64,000 nt of DNA from Lichtheimia corymbifera B2541 (lineage: Eukaryota > Mucoromycota > Mucoromycetes > Mucorales > Lichtheimiaceae), in contig JNEU01000754.1 in NCBI GenBank assembly GCA_000697475.1, positions 62,001 to 126,000 of the forward strand. Direction: 5' to 3'. A model generated the notes under the pieces. That model did no database searches and was not told the origin of the DNA. It worked only from the letters and a program-made list of their open reading frames with translations. Below are positions 45,309 to 57,683 of the stretch, piece after piece. Each line of letters starts with the position of its first letter. The stretch's first letter is position 1. The position numbers were made by a program, and so were the translations under genes.

Positions 45309-46940
45309 ATGCTGGTCAATCCGGGACGACGGATAACGGCCATCGTTGTCGGTTCCTTTTTCTGCATTCTCTTTCTTCTGTTCAGTCATTCCACATCGCA
45401 TTCTCCTCACGATCAATACAACAACAACAACAGTAACAACAACCATCAAGCTTTCCCATCATCGCCATCACCACCACAACCACAACCACCAGCCACAGCC
45501 AACAACAACAACAACAACAACCAAGACACAGACGCGATCCCTGTCGTTTATCCTGAACCGTTTGCGCATCACCAACCCACTGCTGGAGAAAAGTATATCA
45601 CGTATCTACCACACTCTGGATTCCACAACCAACGTATCGAGCTTGAAAATGCTTTGTTACTGGCATCCTATCTGAATCGAACATTACTGTTACCGCCTGT
45701 GTTTCTGGGCAACCCGGCGATGCCATGGTTACGCTTTGACAAGATGTATGAGCGCCTCCTTTTACAGACCAAACGTGGATTAGAGCATTGTCCACAGATC
45801 GGATCGGATGAACCGCTTCCTGCCGAGTGTCTCAACTATTTTCGATGGACCAAGGTGCCCTGGACCTTTTTTTACGATTTGAGTGAGATTGAACAGCATG
45901 TGCGGATTGTATTTCGAGATGACTTGAGCGAAGAATGGCTTCGGGATGCTCTCAAAGCACAGAAAAAGGATATCCATTACATGAAGGACATGTCACCCTA
46001 CGAATTCCGTGTATACGATCGACCTGATTCACCTACTCCTTTGGCCAAATTTGTGAATCGCATTGATATCGCGGCATTGGAAGCCATCCAAGAACCCGTC
46101 TTGCATTTCGGCTCGGTGTTTGGAACGTATCGCGTATTGGCACAAACGGAGGAACATGCACAACTCTTGAAAACGATTCGGTCCAACATGATCTTTAACC
46201 ATCCTGTATTACGTGATACGGCGGCACGTGTTGTCAAGCAACTGGGTGGTGTGGATCAGTTTGTGGGATTGCATATACGTGTCGGTGACGGTCTTTTCAA
46301 GGTGCGAGCTTCGATCCACGTGGATGACATTTATCACAAGTTGGTGGACATGTTTACGGATTTGGATGTGGATCAAGTGGCGTATTATGAAGGATATCGA
46401 CATGATGAGGATCGAAAGGAAAATGACGAGTATGAAGTCAGACAACTACGCAAATTCACTGAAATGAACAATGATGAGCTCGCCAAACCTATCCAAGTCA
46501 ACCATCCACAAGAGGACATGTCCCATATCCTTGGTTCTTTGCCCCCCTCCAGTTTGGAACGCACGTGTCAACCGCCAAAAGATAGTACCACCACCCGATT
46601 CCAACGCACCGTGATTTATATTGCTACCGACGCTCCCAATCCACGATCCAATCCGCTCTTGCAAAAGATATTCGCTACCTTCCCCTGTGTGTTCATTCTC
46701 AACGACTTTGCAAACGAGTTGCATGATCTCAAACGCATCCAAGTGGTCGAAGAAAGAATCAAGCTGGAATCCTATCTCATTCCTATGGTGGATGCCATGA
46801 TTGCTGCACAAGGTCATACATTTATTGGTACAGCAGATAGTACTTTTAGCACCTACATTGAACGTCAATTACATCCTGTTTATACCAATCGTCAAGTCAA
46901 GGTCATGGGTATTGGATCAAGGAAAACGAAACAACAATAA
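45309..46940 (+). CDS. GDP-fucose protein O-fucosyltransferase-like protein (type II membrane)
   Basis: A Golgi- or ER-resident glycosyltransferase-like protein of the O-FucT family, single exon, about 543 residues. The start at 45309 gives a short basic N-terminus (MLVNPGRR) and one signal-anchor helix (ITAIVVGSFFCILFLLF), then an Asn/Pro/His-rich stem. The catalytic domain opens ITYLPHSGFHNQRIELENAL and LLASYLNRTLLLPPVF, with the conserved GDP-fucose-binding motif QFVGLHIRVGDGLFK (HxRxxD type) and, near the C-terminus, VIYIATDAPNPRSNPLL and HTFIGTADSTFSTYIERQ. These are the features of POFUT-like enzymes. The open frame extends upstream to 45180, but that leader would place the membrane helix over 50 residues in; I prefer the internal start. 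Acceptor protein is unknown. Confidence 0.87.
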   Translation: MLVNPGRRITAIVVGSFFCILFLLFSHSTSHSPHDQYNNNNSNNNHQAFPSSPSPPQPQPPATANNNNNNNQDTDAIPVVYPEPFAHHQPTAGEKYITYLPHSGFHNQRIELENALLLASYLNRTLLLPPVFLGNPAMPWLRFDKMYERLLLQTKRGLEHCPQIGSDEPLPAECLNYFRWTKVPWTFFYDLSEIEQHVRIVFRDDLSEEWLRDALKAQKKDIHYMKDMSPYEFRVYDRPDSPTPLAKFVNRIDIAALEAIQEPVLHFGSVFGTYRVLAQTEEHAQLLKTIRSNMIFNHPVLRDTAARVVKQLGGVDQFVGLHIRVGDGLFKVRASIHVDDIYHKLVDMFTDLDVDQVAYYEGYRHDEDRKENDEYEVRQLRKFTEMNNDELAKPIQVNHPQEDMSHILGSLPPSSLERTCQPPKDSTTTRFQRTVIYIATDAPNPRSNPLLQKIFATFPCVFILNDFANELHDLKRIQVVEERIKLESYLIPMVDAMIAAQGHTFIGTADSTFSTYIERQLHPVYTNRQVKVMGIGSRKTKQQ

Positions 46941-47086
46941 AAAGACACTTTTTTTCTAAGTTCCATTTCTTTAATAAGATTGTAAGAGTCATGATACAAA
47001 ATATCATAATAAAGAGTTTAAAAAAGGATGCGAGAGTGATATGTATATAATATGCGTGAGTGTGATCGTTAATATTACACAGTGGA
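46941..47086. other. Short convergent 3' region
   Basis: Only about 145 bases separate the fucosyltransferase-like stop (+) from the kinase stop (-). The sequence is AT-rich with possible poly(A) contexts on both strands (ATAATAAAGAG near 47008). Confidence 0.45.
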
Positions 47087-49569
47087 TCATTCTTGTGGTG
47101 GCAAGGACAAGACACCTGTGATCCAACCACCTGCCATTTTAAACACTGTATTGGATCCGCGTTGCCTTGAAAATCGTAATGCGACCAGAGTCGTAGCATG
47201 AGTACTACCACTACCACTACCAGGTCGTTGTTCGATATCAATCGAAAATACCGCCAGGCTATCCTTTTTCTTATTTTGTGCTGCTTGTTGTTGTTGCTGT
47301 TGCTGTTGTTGATGATGACCCTGTTGTTTATCCGATTTCTCATCCACGGATTGACGTGCCTTGGCTCGACCGAAAAAGGACGTTGTCATGGATGATGTTA
47401 AATGGGAAATAAGAGGCAGTGACATACGACGATGTCGGAAGGGCTCTGTGCCAATGATGATTTCATCTGTGCTACTAGCAGCTGTACTGCTCCGTGTGCT
47501 GCTACGACTGGTACGCCTTCGCATCTTGGTGGGTGGTGGTGGTCGACCGTTAGAGGATGTCCCATCAGGTTTTTGGTCATCTTTGGATGGCTCGCGTAAT
47601 GTCAGTACACATAAAAGTCGTGTAGGGCTCTCTTGTGAATAAGTAATCCCCATTAGTTGGCATGTGTGTTTGAGCAAGGTCATAAAATCCTTTTGAAGAC
47701 TTGAATGGTGTTCTGAATGGGTGGTGTTGTTGTTGCCATGGTGATGATGATCACCCAAAGATGGATGGGATAGGGTTGTGCTTGGTGATGATGATGTGGA
47801 TGTGCTCATATTGGAGGAGGATGACAAGGAAGGAGGTGGATGCAATTGTGATGGCGCCTTGTAGTTGACATGGAAACAATACACTTGACTACGCGTCAAA
47901 CGTTGCATCATATCATACAATTTGAATCCATTATTGCTGCTGCTGCTGGCATTGGCTTTTTCAACTTCAGATGGCTTTAAACGTAATGCTAGTGCTGTAC
48001 TACCCCATCGTTCAGCAGATCGGATACCAAGTCGTTTGGCTCGTGCACGGATGGATTGAAGAAGCTCCGAGCGCAAGATTTCGATATTTTCATGCTGATA
48101 ATGATAATGATGCTGATGGATCCGATGAGAAGGTGGATTATGTTGCTGTTGCTGATGGTGATGGTGGTGACAATTAGCAGGTGCCATGCCAGTGGTAAAG
48201 TAGGTGGATGGATTAACAGGGTGGTAAATGATGGTATGCTTGACACTGCTGTGCATGTTCGAATCTCGTTCGAGGTCTTTCATAAATTGACGGCGTGCAC
48301 GACGTTCTCGTTCCTGACGATCATTACTACTGGATTCACCAGAGTCATCACCCACAATTTCATCATAGGCAGTTTTGGGAACATCAGAAAAGGGGCATGA
48401 TAATTCGCCATTCTTTGTCAGCCATGGATCATCTTTGAGTGCTTGTCGTACTGTCATACGTTTACGTCGATCGGTCTGCAGACATTTGCGAATCGTGGTT
48501 TGCAACTCAGGGCTAATTGAATCTGGCATTTTGTAGTTGCAGCTACACACATCACGTTTGAGCTCACCCACAGCTATATAAAAAAAAGAGCCATCATGAG
48601 TCTACGATATCTATCTATCCCCTCCTCTTCTTCTTACTGTGTGCATGTGAAAATGGTTCATAGCCAGCCGTCATTCGAAAAAGTGCAATGCCAAGACACC
48701 AACAATCGACCTCCGGTCCAAAGTACTTTTGTCCAGTGATAATTTCGGGACTGTAGTAGAGCATGGATCCTGAAATGTAACAAAAGTAAATACCATGTGT
48801 ATGCATGATAAAAAGTTGATACCTTACCACAAATGGTCTTGAGCCGCTGTAACCCAAACCGGTTGCCCAGACCAAAGTCAGCCAACTTGACCACGCCATC
48901 CGGTGTGATAAGTACATTGGGTGTCTTGAGATCACGATGGACCACCCATCGATTATGACAAAAGTAGACTGCAGAGACCATTTGCCGGAAATAATGACGC
49001 GCCTCATCTTCTTTAAGCTTGCCACCTTGTCGATGCAAGTACTCATCCAAATTAACGCCAGGAATATATTCCATCACAAGGAATAACGAGTCGCACGTTT
49101 CAATGGTTTCGTAAAGCTTGACGATATTTTCATGATCCAGCATCTCCATCAAGTAGATTTCTCGCACGAGCCGTGACATGACTCGGTACTCATGGGCTTG
49201 TTTGTCAATGATCTATTGGCATAATATGAATAATAAGCTCATCATCCAACCCCTACTACATACCTTGATAGCCACTTGTTTTCCAGTATCACGGTGCCTG
49301 GCTAATACAACACGGCTAAACTTGCCACTACCCAATGGTCCATGAAAGCGGTAGGGCCCAATACCATTAAGCAACGTATCTTGGTTACCATCAGGGGGTG
49401 TCACGATCGATGAATTGGATGAAGGTGTGTTGTTGTTATTATTGCCTTGTGGTGGATGCTGAGGAGATGGGATTGTCGGTGAGGAGGCTGATGGTTGATC
49501 TTTAGGCGTTTTCTTTCTGGTGCTACCAAAATTACGCCGGAGCGATCGTGTCACGCTTTTGATCGTCAT
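47087..49569 (-). CDS. CAMK-family Ser/Thr protein kinase with C-terminal KA1-like domain (KIN1/MARK-like)
   Basis: About four exons give some 760 residues. A basic Ser/Pro-rich N-terminus (MTIKSVTRSLRRNFGSTRKK) precedes the kinase domain: glycine loop GPLGSGKFSRVVLARH, VAIK lysine, catalytic loop VVHRDLKTPNVLI, KLADFGLGNRF and an activation segment ending SMLYYSPEIITGQKYFGPEV, with the APE motif replaced by SPE. A long low-complexity region (His, Gln, Ser) follows. The C-terminus resembles a KA1 membrane-binding domain: CFHVNYKAP, then AVFSIDIEQRPG and TTLVALRFSRQRGSNTVFKM. This order fits KIN1/MARK/Kin4-type kinases of cell polarity, but the exact orthologue is unclear. The frame extends upstream with GTG; the first ATG is 49569. 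Confidence 0.88.
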
Positions 49570-51329
49570 TGTATTCGCCACTTGTCAAAATAAGGGGAGG
49601 AGGTATTTGACGCTAAATGGGAGGTATAAGATGGCGTAACGTTATTGAAAGGAGGAAAGAAAAGAACACGCAGGTTGTCGTGCATAAATGTTGCGTGCGG
49701 TTAGAGATGGGTAAATGGGGGATGAAATGTGTGCCTTTAGAATAAGCGTACCTTGTTGGCTTCTTTTTTCGTGAGTGTGTGTGCGAGCGTAGTAAGTAGT
49801 ATACAACAAAGATGCACGGTATAAACTGCTTAACAATAACACAGGTGATGTCTGATTGCTGGATTTGCTGTATATGGGTCGTGGTCGACAATGCCCTTTA
49901 TCCACAGCTGAGTCAAATATTATACAAGCGTGTCTAGATGGTGGCGCACAAAAAGTCGCAGATGTATATATAAACAATATGAATTTGTTTTGGTGATAAT
50001 AGGTGTGGTGGTGATATTATGTATCTATGCGTTCACTTGTTATCTTGGCCAACTGAGATTTGAAGCAGTAGCAAAAGAGAAAGAGAAAGAGAGAAAGAGA
50101 TGCACAAGAGTCTGGGGAGGTAAAGAAAAAGAGGCGGTGAAAAAGGAAAAAAGGGGAAGGTACTATACAAATAAAACAGACGCACCAAGGAAATTGAATG
50201 TTACAAGAAGCTTCCACACACTCAAGTGGAAAATAAGATGAATGAGCGAAAGAGAAGGGGAGAAGGGGTAAAGTAGCGGATGAGGAAAAACGGGGTGCGT
50301 GTGTGTGTTGATATGCATCAACAGTTACAGATCGACCAATGAGGAGCTATAATACAAGGTTCCATGTGTATAACGAAAGCTTGATGCACACATACACACA
50401 CGCGTACACGCTGGTAAGTTTCATCGTGCACACCGCTCACTGTCTTTTTGGCACAAAATGATTCGCTTTTTGAATACATTGATTTCCCCCGTCGTGAATA
50501 AAAACAATAAACAAGAACCCTGATCATGCATTTGTTCCACCAACAACACCGCCATAACCCTATGAATGTGTGGTGCATTGACGCCTTCCATTATTACTTT
50601 CCATTCTGCCATGACGTTGACACAATCATTCGTGATGTTGATGATGATGGTGTGTGTGCATGTATGTATGTGTGTACGTGGGTGGGAAAGCGCTTACAAT
50701 CAAAGAAAAAGCCTCACATACACATGGTGACCTATTTGCTTGCACACATATGCAGGCGTGCATACGTGTATCCATGGTAATATCCTCAACCCCCATCCAT
50801 ATGCATCTACCGTTTCCATAAATGGGTAAACGTGCCACGTGCGTCGGGTGGCGAACGACATCATAGTCTCCTGCTTTTGCTTGCTCTCCCTTTTTTTCTT
50901 CATTTATGTTATGTATACACACCACAACTATTGGGATTTTTTATTGTCACTGGTGGTGTGCGCGGAAAGATGCGTCCGCAAATCCGAAAATGGGCTCTCA
51001 AAAGTTATTTCTACAACACCACAGGGATCATCACATTACATGTCCATCATTCATCATCAGGAGAGGAGGGTGATGATGATGATCCATAACAATACATGGT
51101 GGGTGGGTGTATATGACCTTTTTACTTTTTCTCCCCTCATGAGTGGGAACGGAAATGGCGCCATCAAGTAAAAATGAAACAATCCAAAGTATTATATTAA
51201 AAGGTATATTGTTGTATTTTAGAAAAAGGGATCTTCTCGGTGGTTGGTGGGTTGAAAAAGACCAAAAAGTTGTATGATGAAGGATTTGTGCTAAATGATG
51301 CATGGGGTCTTGTGATACCATCCCATTGT
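49570..51329. other. Intergenic region, 1.76 kb
   Basis: No gene is supported. It combines the kinase promoter (left; purine-rich runs near 49660 and 50070) and the 3' flank of the Kre9-like gene. Frames of 60-110 residues on both strands show no family resemblance, and several are driven by CACA/TGTG simple repeats (about 50640-50680). Confidence 0.4.
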
Positions 51330-52327
51330 TTAGAGCACCAAGGCAGAAGCAACGACAAGGGCGCCACCCAAAGCAGCAACCATGGTCTTTTCAAGACGAC
51401 CAGCAGCATTTTCATCAGGGGAATCGGATTGAGCAGCCTTGGAAGCAGAAGCAGAGGCAGAAGCACCCTTGCCAGAGGCAGCAGCACTACCACTAGTGGC
51501 AGCAGCAGCAGCAACCGAAGCACCATTGGCTATCCATATTCATTGTTAGTATGACTCCTTCCCCAAAAGTATGTTGTACACTTACAGGCAAGGTGATAAG
51601 GCTTGGCAGTGCCATTGCCCTTAAACTTGAAGACGCCGGAATAAGCCCAGTTATTCTTGTCAGATTGACCAATACGGATCCAATAGTCACCAGAACCAAA
51701 GTCATTCAAGGGATAAATCTATAAAATCATTTGTCAGTGTCATTTTCATTGTTGGGTAAATGCCCTCCCCTCTCCTATTGTTTACGGGAGGGGAAGGGGT
51801 GTGTTGAATTTACATACATTAAAGGCATCTGCAGAGCACTTGACAGGTGACTTGGGGTCAGTAATATAAGCAACCATGCTAGTATCCAGCGTCGTCAATA
51901 AAATCAGTCATCAATCATTTATATTGTAATACATACTTGGAATTGCTGCTGTTGCCATTCATCATTTGAATTTCACAGTCCAAGTTGGCATCAGCCGACT
52001 CGTGCTTCCAGGTAATGTTACCTTGTCCACCAGCGTTCTAAAGGACGAATTACATTCGTTAGCTATATGCTCCCATTTCTTGTCTATCTCCTTAGAGCAC
52101 AAAAAGAGGATGATAGGGGATAGAGAAAGGGATGAATGAGAGAGATAGAAAATATACATACCCAAACATCGCTACCCCAAGGGGCAATGACCTATTTCAT
52201 GACATAGAGTGTATCAGCTCAATTGCATTTTTCTACATCGAGGATGGTAAAAACATACCGTAATGGTGGCGGCAGCATTAGTAGCAATGGCAGCAAGAGT
52301 GGCAGCAGACAAAAGGAAAGACTTCAT
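51330..52327 (-). CDS. Kre9/Knh1-like secreted GPI-anchored protein
   Basis: A cell-surface protein of the Kre9/Knh1 N-terminal family (Ser/Thr-rich GPI-anchored group). The start at 52327 gives a signal peptide, MKSFLLSAATLAAIATNAAA. The domain follows through several small exons: VIAPWGSDVW, NAGGQGNITWKHESADANLD, CEIQMMNGNSSNS, AYITDPKSPVKCSADAFNIY and DFGSGDYWIRIGQSDKNNWA. WxxGxxxxITW is typical of the family. An Ala/Ser-rich stalk follows and then a hydrophobic C-terminus (TMVAALGGALVVASALVL) that fits a GPI-attachment signal, with Ser/Asn/Ala residues available as the omega site. About 200 residues. Related proteins affect beta-1,6-glucan; the role in a Mucoromycota wall is not established. 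Confidence 0.87.
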
Positions 52328-52801
52328 GGTTTGCAATTGATGAGAACGAATGGGAAGGGTGTGATAAGAAAAGAGATGCCTTTGAGAAAAAGGAGAGGAA
52401 GCGATTAGGTGCTTTGGGGTGTGTGAATGTGAAAGAAAGAGAAAGAGGAGAGTGATGGGTTTTATATGAGTAGGACGTGAATTTATTGTCGAGAGAGAAT
52501 GGGGAGGGATGCAGGTGTACGTATCGTTATTGTGGATGTGGATGTATGCTTCTGTGGTGTGTGTAGGTGACACGGGCGGTTTGAGCGGGGTCGGAAGAAA
52601 AAGAGCAAAACAAGTGTAATATCACGTTCTCTGTGATCTCGTAAAAGGATCAAGATGAGGATCGAAAGAGGGAGGGAGACAGAGAGAGATAAACTTTTCC
52701 TATTGGAATCCTGAATAAAGATGACTTGCTTCATTGTAGAAAAAATTCAGGCACAGAGATTTATATACAACAATACTGGCTCGCTCACGGGCCAAACTTG
52801 A
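52328..52801. other. Promoter of the Kre9-like gene and 3' flank of the OB-fold gene
   Basis: Purine-rich on the plus strand (GAAAGAAAGAGAAAGAGGAG near 52430), that is CT-rich in the sense direction of the Kre9-like gene. No gene is recognised. Confidence 0.45.
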
Positions 52802-55782
52802 TTATAAGGCAATGTTATTTATGCTCCTAGTAGTAGTGATGGCAGCCATTGCTTCAATACATTCGTGTGATGTTGGGTTTCTTGGAGCGACTTGATCAAT
52901 GCGGTAATTGTTGTGTCCCTGTTATTTATAAACATTAATATATGATCAGGTGGTACCAGCACACGACATGCTACCCAATTACCGTTGTTGAAATTGAGCA
53001 CAGCATAGGTCTTCCAAGGACACTGTCCAACAGCGCAATCTGTTCCTCGTGTGACATGCGATTAAACTTCTCAGCTGAGACACCCAAAAAGTCCTGGAAC
53101 GAAACATCATGTTAGCCTCGAATGGTTTGGCCCATGTCCACGTTCCTGCCGTGATTCCGATATAACACAAGGGAAAATATTCCCTTTTCTCGGATCCCCA
53201 TCTTCCTCGTTTTCTTTGCATATTTACCTCGTCGCAACCATAGCTCATAATCGTACGATCACCACCGTCGTCAAGTTCCCATTCAATCCATCCAATCTCT
53301 TCATCGTCTTGCAAAAGGGCCACGGATGGCTTACTACGGAATGCCTGGATAACTCGGCTATCTGGCACAGAACACTTGCAAAACTCGCACACGCGCTGCT
53401 TCCCCGAGCCGCTGTCGCCATTTCGTATTCGAATCGGTTGTCGGCACGCTGAATCTATGCATATAGTGTCAAAACATGTTCTCACCTACCAAACCTGTCA
53501 AATGCCAAAAAAACTCCACTTTTTCCTCCCCCAAACATTTCATAATACGTACGAGCGTCAACGATGACTACGTCTGCTGGTGTATCTCGCCTATGCCATT
53601 CGTCGTTTTCATTTGATAGCAACACGTGCTTTTGGGTACGCAAAGTCCATCCTGTCACGAGTATATCCACTTGCCATTGTCCTTCAGCACCTAATGCATC
53701 CAATGGCATGACGGCTCTCAGACAACTACTTGATAACAGCGCCTTGATCTTGGAAACTATAATCCCATCACATGAGTCGGACGCTTTGAAAGATAAGGAA
53801 ATATGACTTACTGTTGTAGACCTCAGTGCCGCACATGACGCTCCCATTGATGAACCAAATCGGACCTTTCGGACCCTTATGCAGGTTGGATGTGCTGAGA
53901 CCTGTCAGCAATACATAATGACCAGGCTGCAGCTTTCTTGCACTTCGACCCGTTTGTTCCCATAATGTCACATCCGTTTTCCCTTCAAAAGTAACCATGG
54001 ATGAGCATTCATGTGCTTTATCTGCTACATATATATCTTACCAGTGGAATCCTTGATACGCATAGCATAACGGTCCATTCGTGTCTTTTTCTCGGGATCC
54101 TTGTAGAACGGATTCTAAAGAGTAGTAGCAGTATTAGCGAAATGAAAAAGAAATCAATCGGATCACACTTGCATTGTTCGCCACGGCAATGACACGACCC
54201 AGTATTGTAATGTTGAGCATGCAGGGTTGCAAATCCTGGATATAGATACGGTCATGATAGGTGGCACAATCCATGAATCCTTCCTCATCCCGTCCCATGA
54301 TGCCAATTTTGCTGCTGGAGCCAAGCTGTTTCCACAAATCATTTGCACTATCGTTGAAGCTGTTGCTGATTGATCCATCCTGTTCCACCTTGTGTATGCC
54401 AGCCTGCAATGCGTCCTTGTCAGACATGTAAAATAAAACAGTGTCTTCAGTGTACTCGAATACAATATCGGATCGGGATTGTTGGCTCTCGGTCCGTGCG
54501 TAAGGGAAGCCAGGGTTGAACAAGCCAATGTAATCACCCTAACAGAATAGGGTTTAGTTCTAAAATGTATGACATCGGAGCGTCATCATCATTACTTACT
54601 CGGCCTAGCATGCCAGCTAACTGTGTTTGGGTATCATAAAGTGAGAGTACGGCAGGATCATTGTCGTTGGTCATATCCACTACAAAGATATCGGTTCGTC
54701 GTAGCTTGCTTTCCTCGCCATCACCAGCATTCGGTGCAACATGCTCTTGTCTTTCAATATGAATAATCTGTAGTAATGTAATGTTATTATCTCATCTGTT
54801 TTTGCCCTATGCTTAACATACCTTAAGCCAGAGCTTGTGAGCTTTTGGTTCTGGTTGGTGTGCATGTTGTATCACATTGCGAAGATCTTCAGTGAATTCT
54901 TGGCGGATAAAGGATGCGTCTCGAGGCTCCAGGACAAACATCAATAATTGGGTTGGCGGCACACGTGCGATTCGTAATAATCGATCCACATCCTTGTTGT
55001 TATAATGTGATTGCTGTGGTGCGTTGATCTTTGGTTCACAGTACATGCGTAGCGTGCGGTTCTATTGCGTGTATGTATGTGCGTGATGTATAATAAGTAT
55101 AAATCTGCATAATTCAACTTGGTCCGTCCAACCCATTACCCTGAGAAGTGGTTCCTTGTTTTGTAATGAAGGCCTCGCCTGCGATAGCCATTGATTAAAC
55201 TTGGGATGCATATACATGTCCAGCACCATGTAGGATATGTTGTCAGCCACCGTAACGAGATAGATCTCAGATCCAGGAATACGCTTCCATTCCTTGACAA
55301 CCACTTCCAAGGCGACAGGTTGTCGATAGTCGTATACTGCTTGAATGGTGCTGTAGTCTATGTGAATATGTATCCAATCAGTTGACATGATATGATCTTC
55401 ATTCCATATCACTTATTTACTTGTGCTCAAGCCCTTGGTGTATTTGAAGAACGCATTTTCCCACTATATGATTCGGTACCTTATCAGCCGTATGTTGCTA
55501 CACGCAAAGTCATACATGACTCACTTGCAATTCCAGCTGTCCAAGAGCGATCGTGTCTGTCAAGCCTGTAGAGTACTCGGTATGAAGCTTTGCGAGTGAT
55601 ACAGCCACCCAAGACCTGGAAAAGAGATCAGTCGATCGTAGTGTAGGTGCAGTTTCAAGGCGTTACCAAGGAATCAGCGATGCTGTGCTCCAGGACTTTT
55701 TCTGAGGATTCTTTTTCGCCTTTTGTTCAAAGATCTGTTTCAGGGCAATGTGCAAACGATCGACGGCATTACTGAATTCCAT
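52802..55782 (-). CDS. Multi-OB-fold protein related to RPA70 / shieldin subunit 2, with zinc-ribbon
   Basis: A probable single-stranded-DNA-binding protein. At least a dozen short exons join in frame to about 850 residues, beginning MEFSNAVDRLHIALKQIFEQ. Three or more beta-rich OB-like segments are seen: ALEVVVKEWKRIPGSEIYLV, IFVVDMTNDNDPAVLSLYDT with AGMLGRGDYIGLFNP, and VTLWEQTGRSARKLQPGHYV, which is close to the DBD pattern of RPA70 (lxgwe..a..l..Gd.v.l). The last OB segment holds a probable zinc-ribbon HSAC...RVCEFCKC (HxxC and CxxC), as in RPA70 domain C. It is not canonical RPA1, which has a different N-terminus and DBD sequences. The architecture suits the SHLD2-like or MEIOB-like groups. 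Final exon reads GHNNYRIDQVAPRNPT and ends at 52802. An upstream exon before 55782 cannot be excluded. Confidence 0.68.
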
Positions 55783-56076
55783 AGGTGCCACGAGTGTTGC
55801 TAATGAACGGAGCTGCTAAAAGTGGGAAGAAGTGGATCACGCGACTTGGTGCTCACTCGCAGCCAGCTTTTAATTAGATATAAGCACGCAATGCAAGAAA
55901 TGCACAATAAAAAAGTCTCTTTTTATATACATAATATGGTGTAGGCAAAAGTGTGTGTGTGTGTGTGTGTGTGCGTGTAATTGGGGGGAAACGAATGATG
56001 CAATGGTGGATGTTTTGTATATGTGATATGGGCGTAGGTGTGAATAAATGCGATTTCCTCTTTGTCCTCTTTAGGT
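55783..56076. other. Promoter of the OB-fold gene and 3' flank of RLP24
   Basis: It contains a GT microsatellite at 55951-55978. No gene is seen. Confidence 0.45.
55951..55978. repeat. GT dinucleotide microsatellite
   Basis: About eleven GT repeats followed by GCGTGT, in the 3' flank of RLP24. Confidence 0.9.
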
Positions 56077-56681
56077 TTACTCGTCCATTTCCATATTCTC
56101 GGCCTTTTGTTCCTCGACCTTGGCTTGTTCGTAACGCTTTCTTGCTTCCAAAGGTGCAAGCTCGAGATTTTGGTTGACGACTCTGATATCATCGGCCTTT
56201 TCAATGTCGTGCTTGCCAGCCATACGGTTACGATAGAATGCCTTTTCACGCTTGGCACGGATTTCTTGTACACGCTTCATAGCCTTGACAGTAGTGGCCA
56301 TAAGGTTACGATCATAACGAACAGGCACGTTGCGACGTTTCTCGAATTCAAATGTAGAATCCTATCAACCTGTATCAGTATCATCATCACTATCAAAGAC
56401 TTTGTATACTTACAATAACCATTTCCTTGCCAGCAGCCTTACGGAAAGCCTTGGTCCAACGCACCTTACGGGGATTGCGCTTCATTTTGAAATTCTTGTG
56501 GCACTTGGATCGGCAGAATCGAAAGGTCTATAGGGGGGGTCAGCCAAATCTTTATATTAGTTGCTTCATTCTTGGATCCATTCGCAATCGAAGAACATAC
56601 CTTGGCATCGTTTCTCACAAACATCATGCCGTGCCCAGGATAGCAGGGTCCAGAGCAAAAGTAGCAGCGATCAATATGCAT
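56077..56681 (-). CDS. RLP24: Ribosome biogenesis protein RLP24 (eL24-like, pre-60S)
   Basis: It occupies the eL24 site on early pre-60S particles and is released by the AAA-ATPase Drg1. Three exons give about 165 residues. The N-terminal zinc domain has [20 protein letters not shown] with [20 protein letters not shown] (two CxxC-type pairs), and [20 protein letters not shown] follows. The region [20 protein letters not shown] and a charged C-terminal helix ([20 protein letters not shown], ending ENMEMDE) mark RLP24 rather than the mature eL24. It is at the short end of the family. Confidence 0.94.
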
Positions 56682-57683
56682 GGGGCCGTAAAGTGAGAAC
56701 GAGAGGAAAAAGTAAATCGATCGGGTTCGAAAGGCACGCCGAAAGAGGAACATAAACCTCGACTCCAAGCCACAACATTATCCTGGATCACGTGCATACC
56801 TAGAGATTGCTATTCCATCCATGAAGCTTATACCCTTTGTTTATAATGAAACACCTGTTCTCAAATAATTATATAAATTGCTCTATTACTCAAGAGAGGT
56901 TAACGCATTTTACGCTGCTCTTTATTATTACTATGTCCCAATTGTTTGCATCCATGATATTATTGAGCTCTCTCATCTTGGCACCATATATACCATTGTG
57001 AAGACAGAACGAAATACAGCACTGATGTTGGACAAACGATATCGCGATGCAAGCTTGGTCCAACTTTGACCACTATAAAGCGATGATCAACATGCTGCAA
57101 GGCCACGTTACATATTTGTGACGCAGACATAGAACAGAAGGCACTTTTGGTGGCCGCATGGTTATCGATGCCTATTGTAACGATCGACGATCGATAATAC
57201 CAAGCTACTACAACGCAATCTAAGACGCTGCATGATATGCAGACGCTTATTTGCTCATATGATGATAAAGACGAGTGGCAAAGGAAGCTTACAAATCATC
57301 AGCCTTCTCAAAAAAGAGCATGAAAAAGCATCCAAAAGCCAAGGTCGTATGATCGATCCAATAATAGGATTTAAGATTGATGCTTTATGAGTGAATTAGT
57401 TGTTGTAATGCATGGTGGAGGTGGTGGAGGAAGAGCAAGTGCCAGTAATGATAAAGCAGTACGCTTTTAATATGCAAAGAGCAAATGCATAGACGATTAT
57501 TAGGGCAAAGTAACGTTACGTTTTATTCAAATCATAAAAGTAACAAGTAGGCCAAGATTGTCTATTTCCTCTCCGATGGTTGGGTAAATTCCGAGTGGTG
57601 GTTCATAGTCACCTAGGCGCGGGGGGCAAGAAATGGGGGCCGCTTTGTCGTTACAGTCGCAACCACTTTATACTTGTGAAAAT
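56682..57683. other. Divergent intergenic region, 1 kb
   Basis: It lies between RLP24 (-) and the RSC7-PHD gene (+). AT-rich sequence with CGATCGACGATCGAT at about 57180 as a short palindromic string. No gene or RNA is recognised. Confidence 0.4.

Noticed and set aside
49570..49581. Upstream start of the kinase at 49581
   Set aside because: The codon there is GTG. The first ATG in frame is at 49569.
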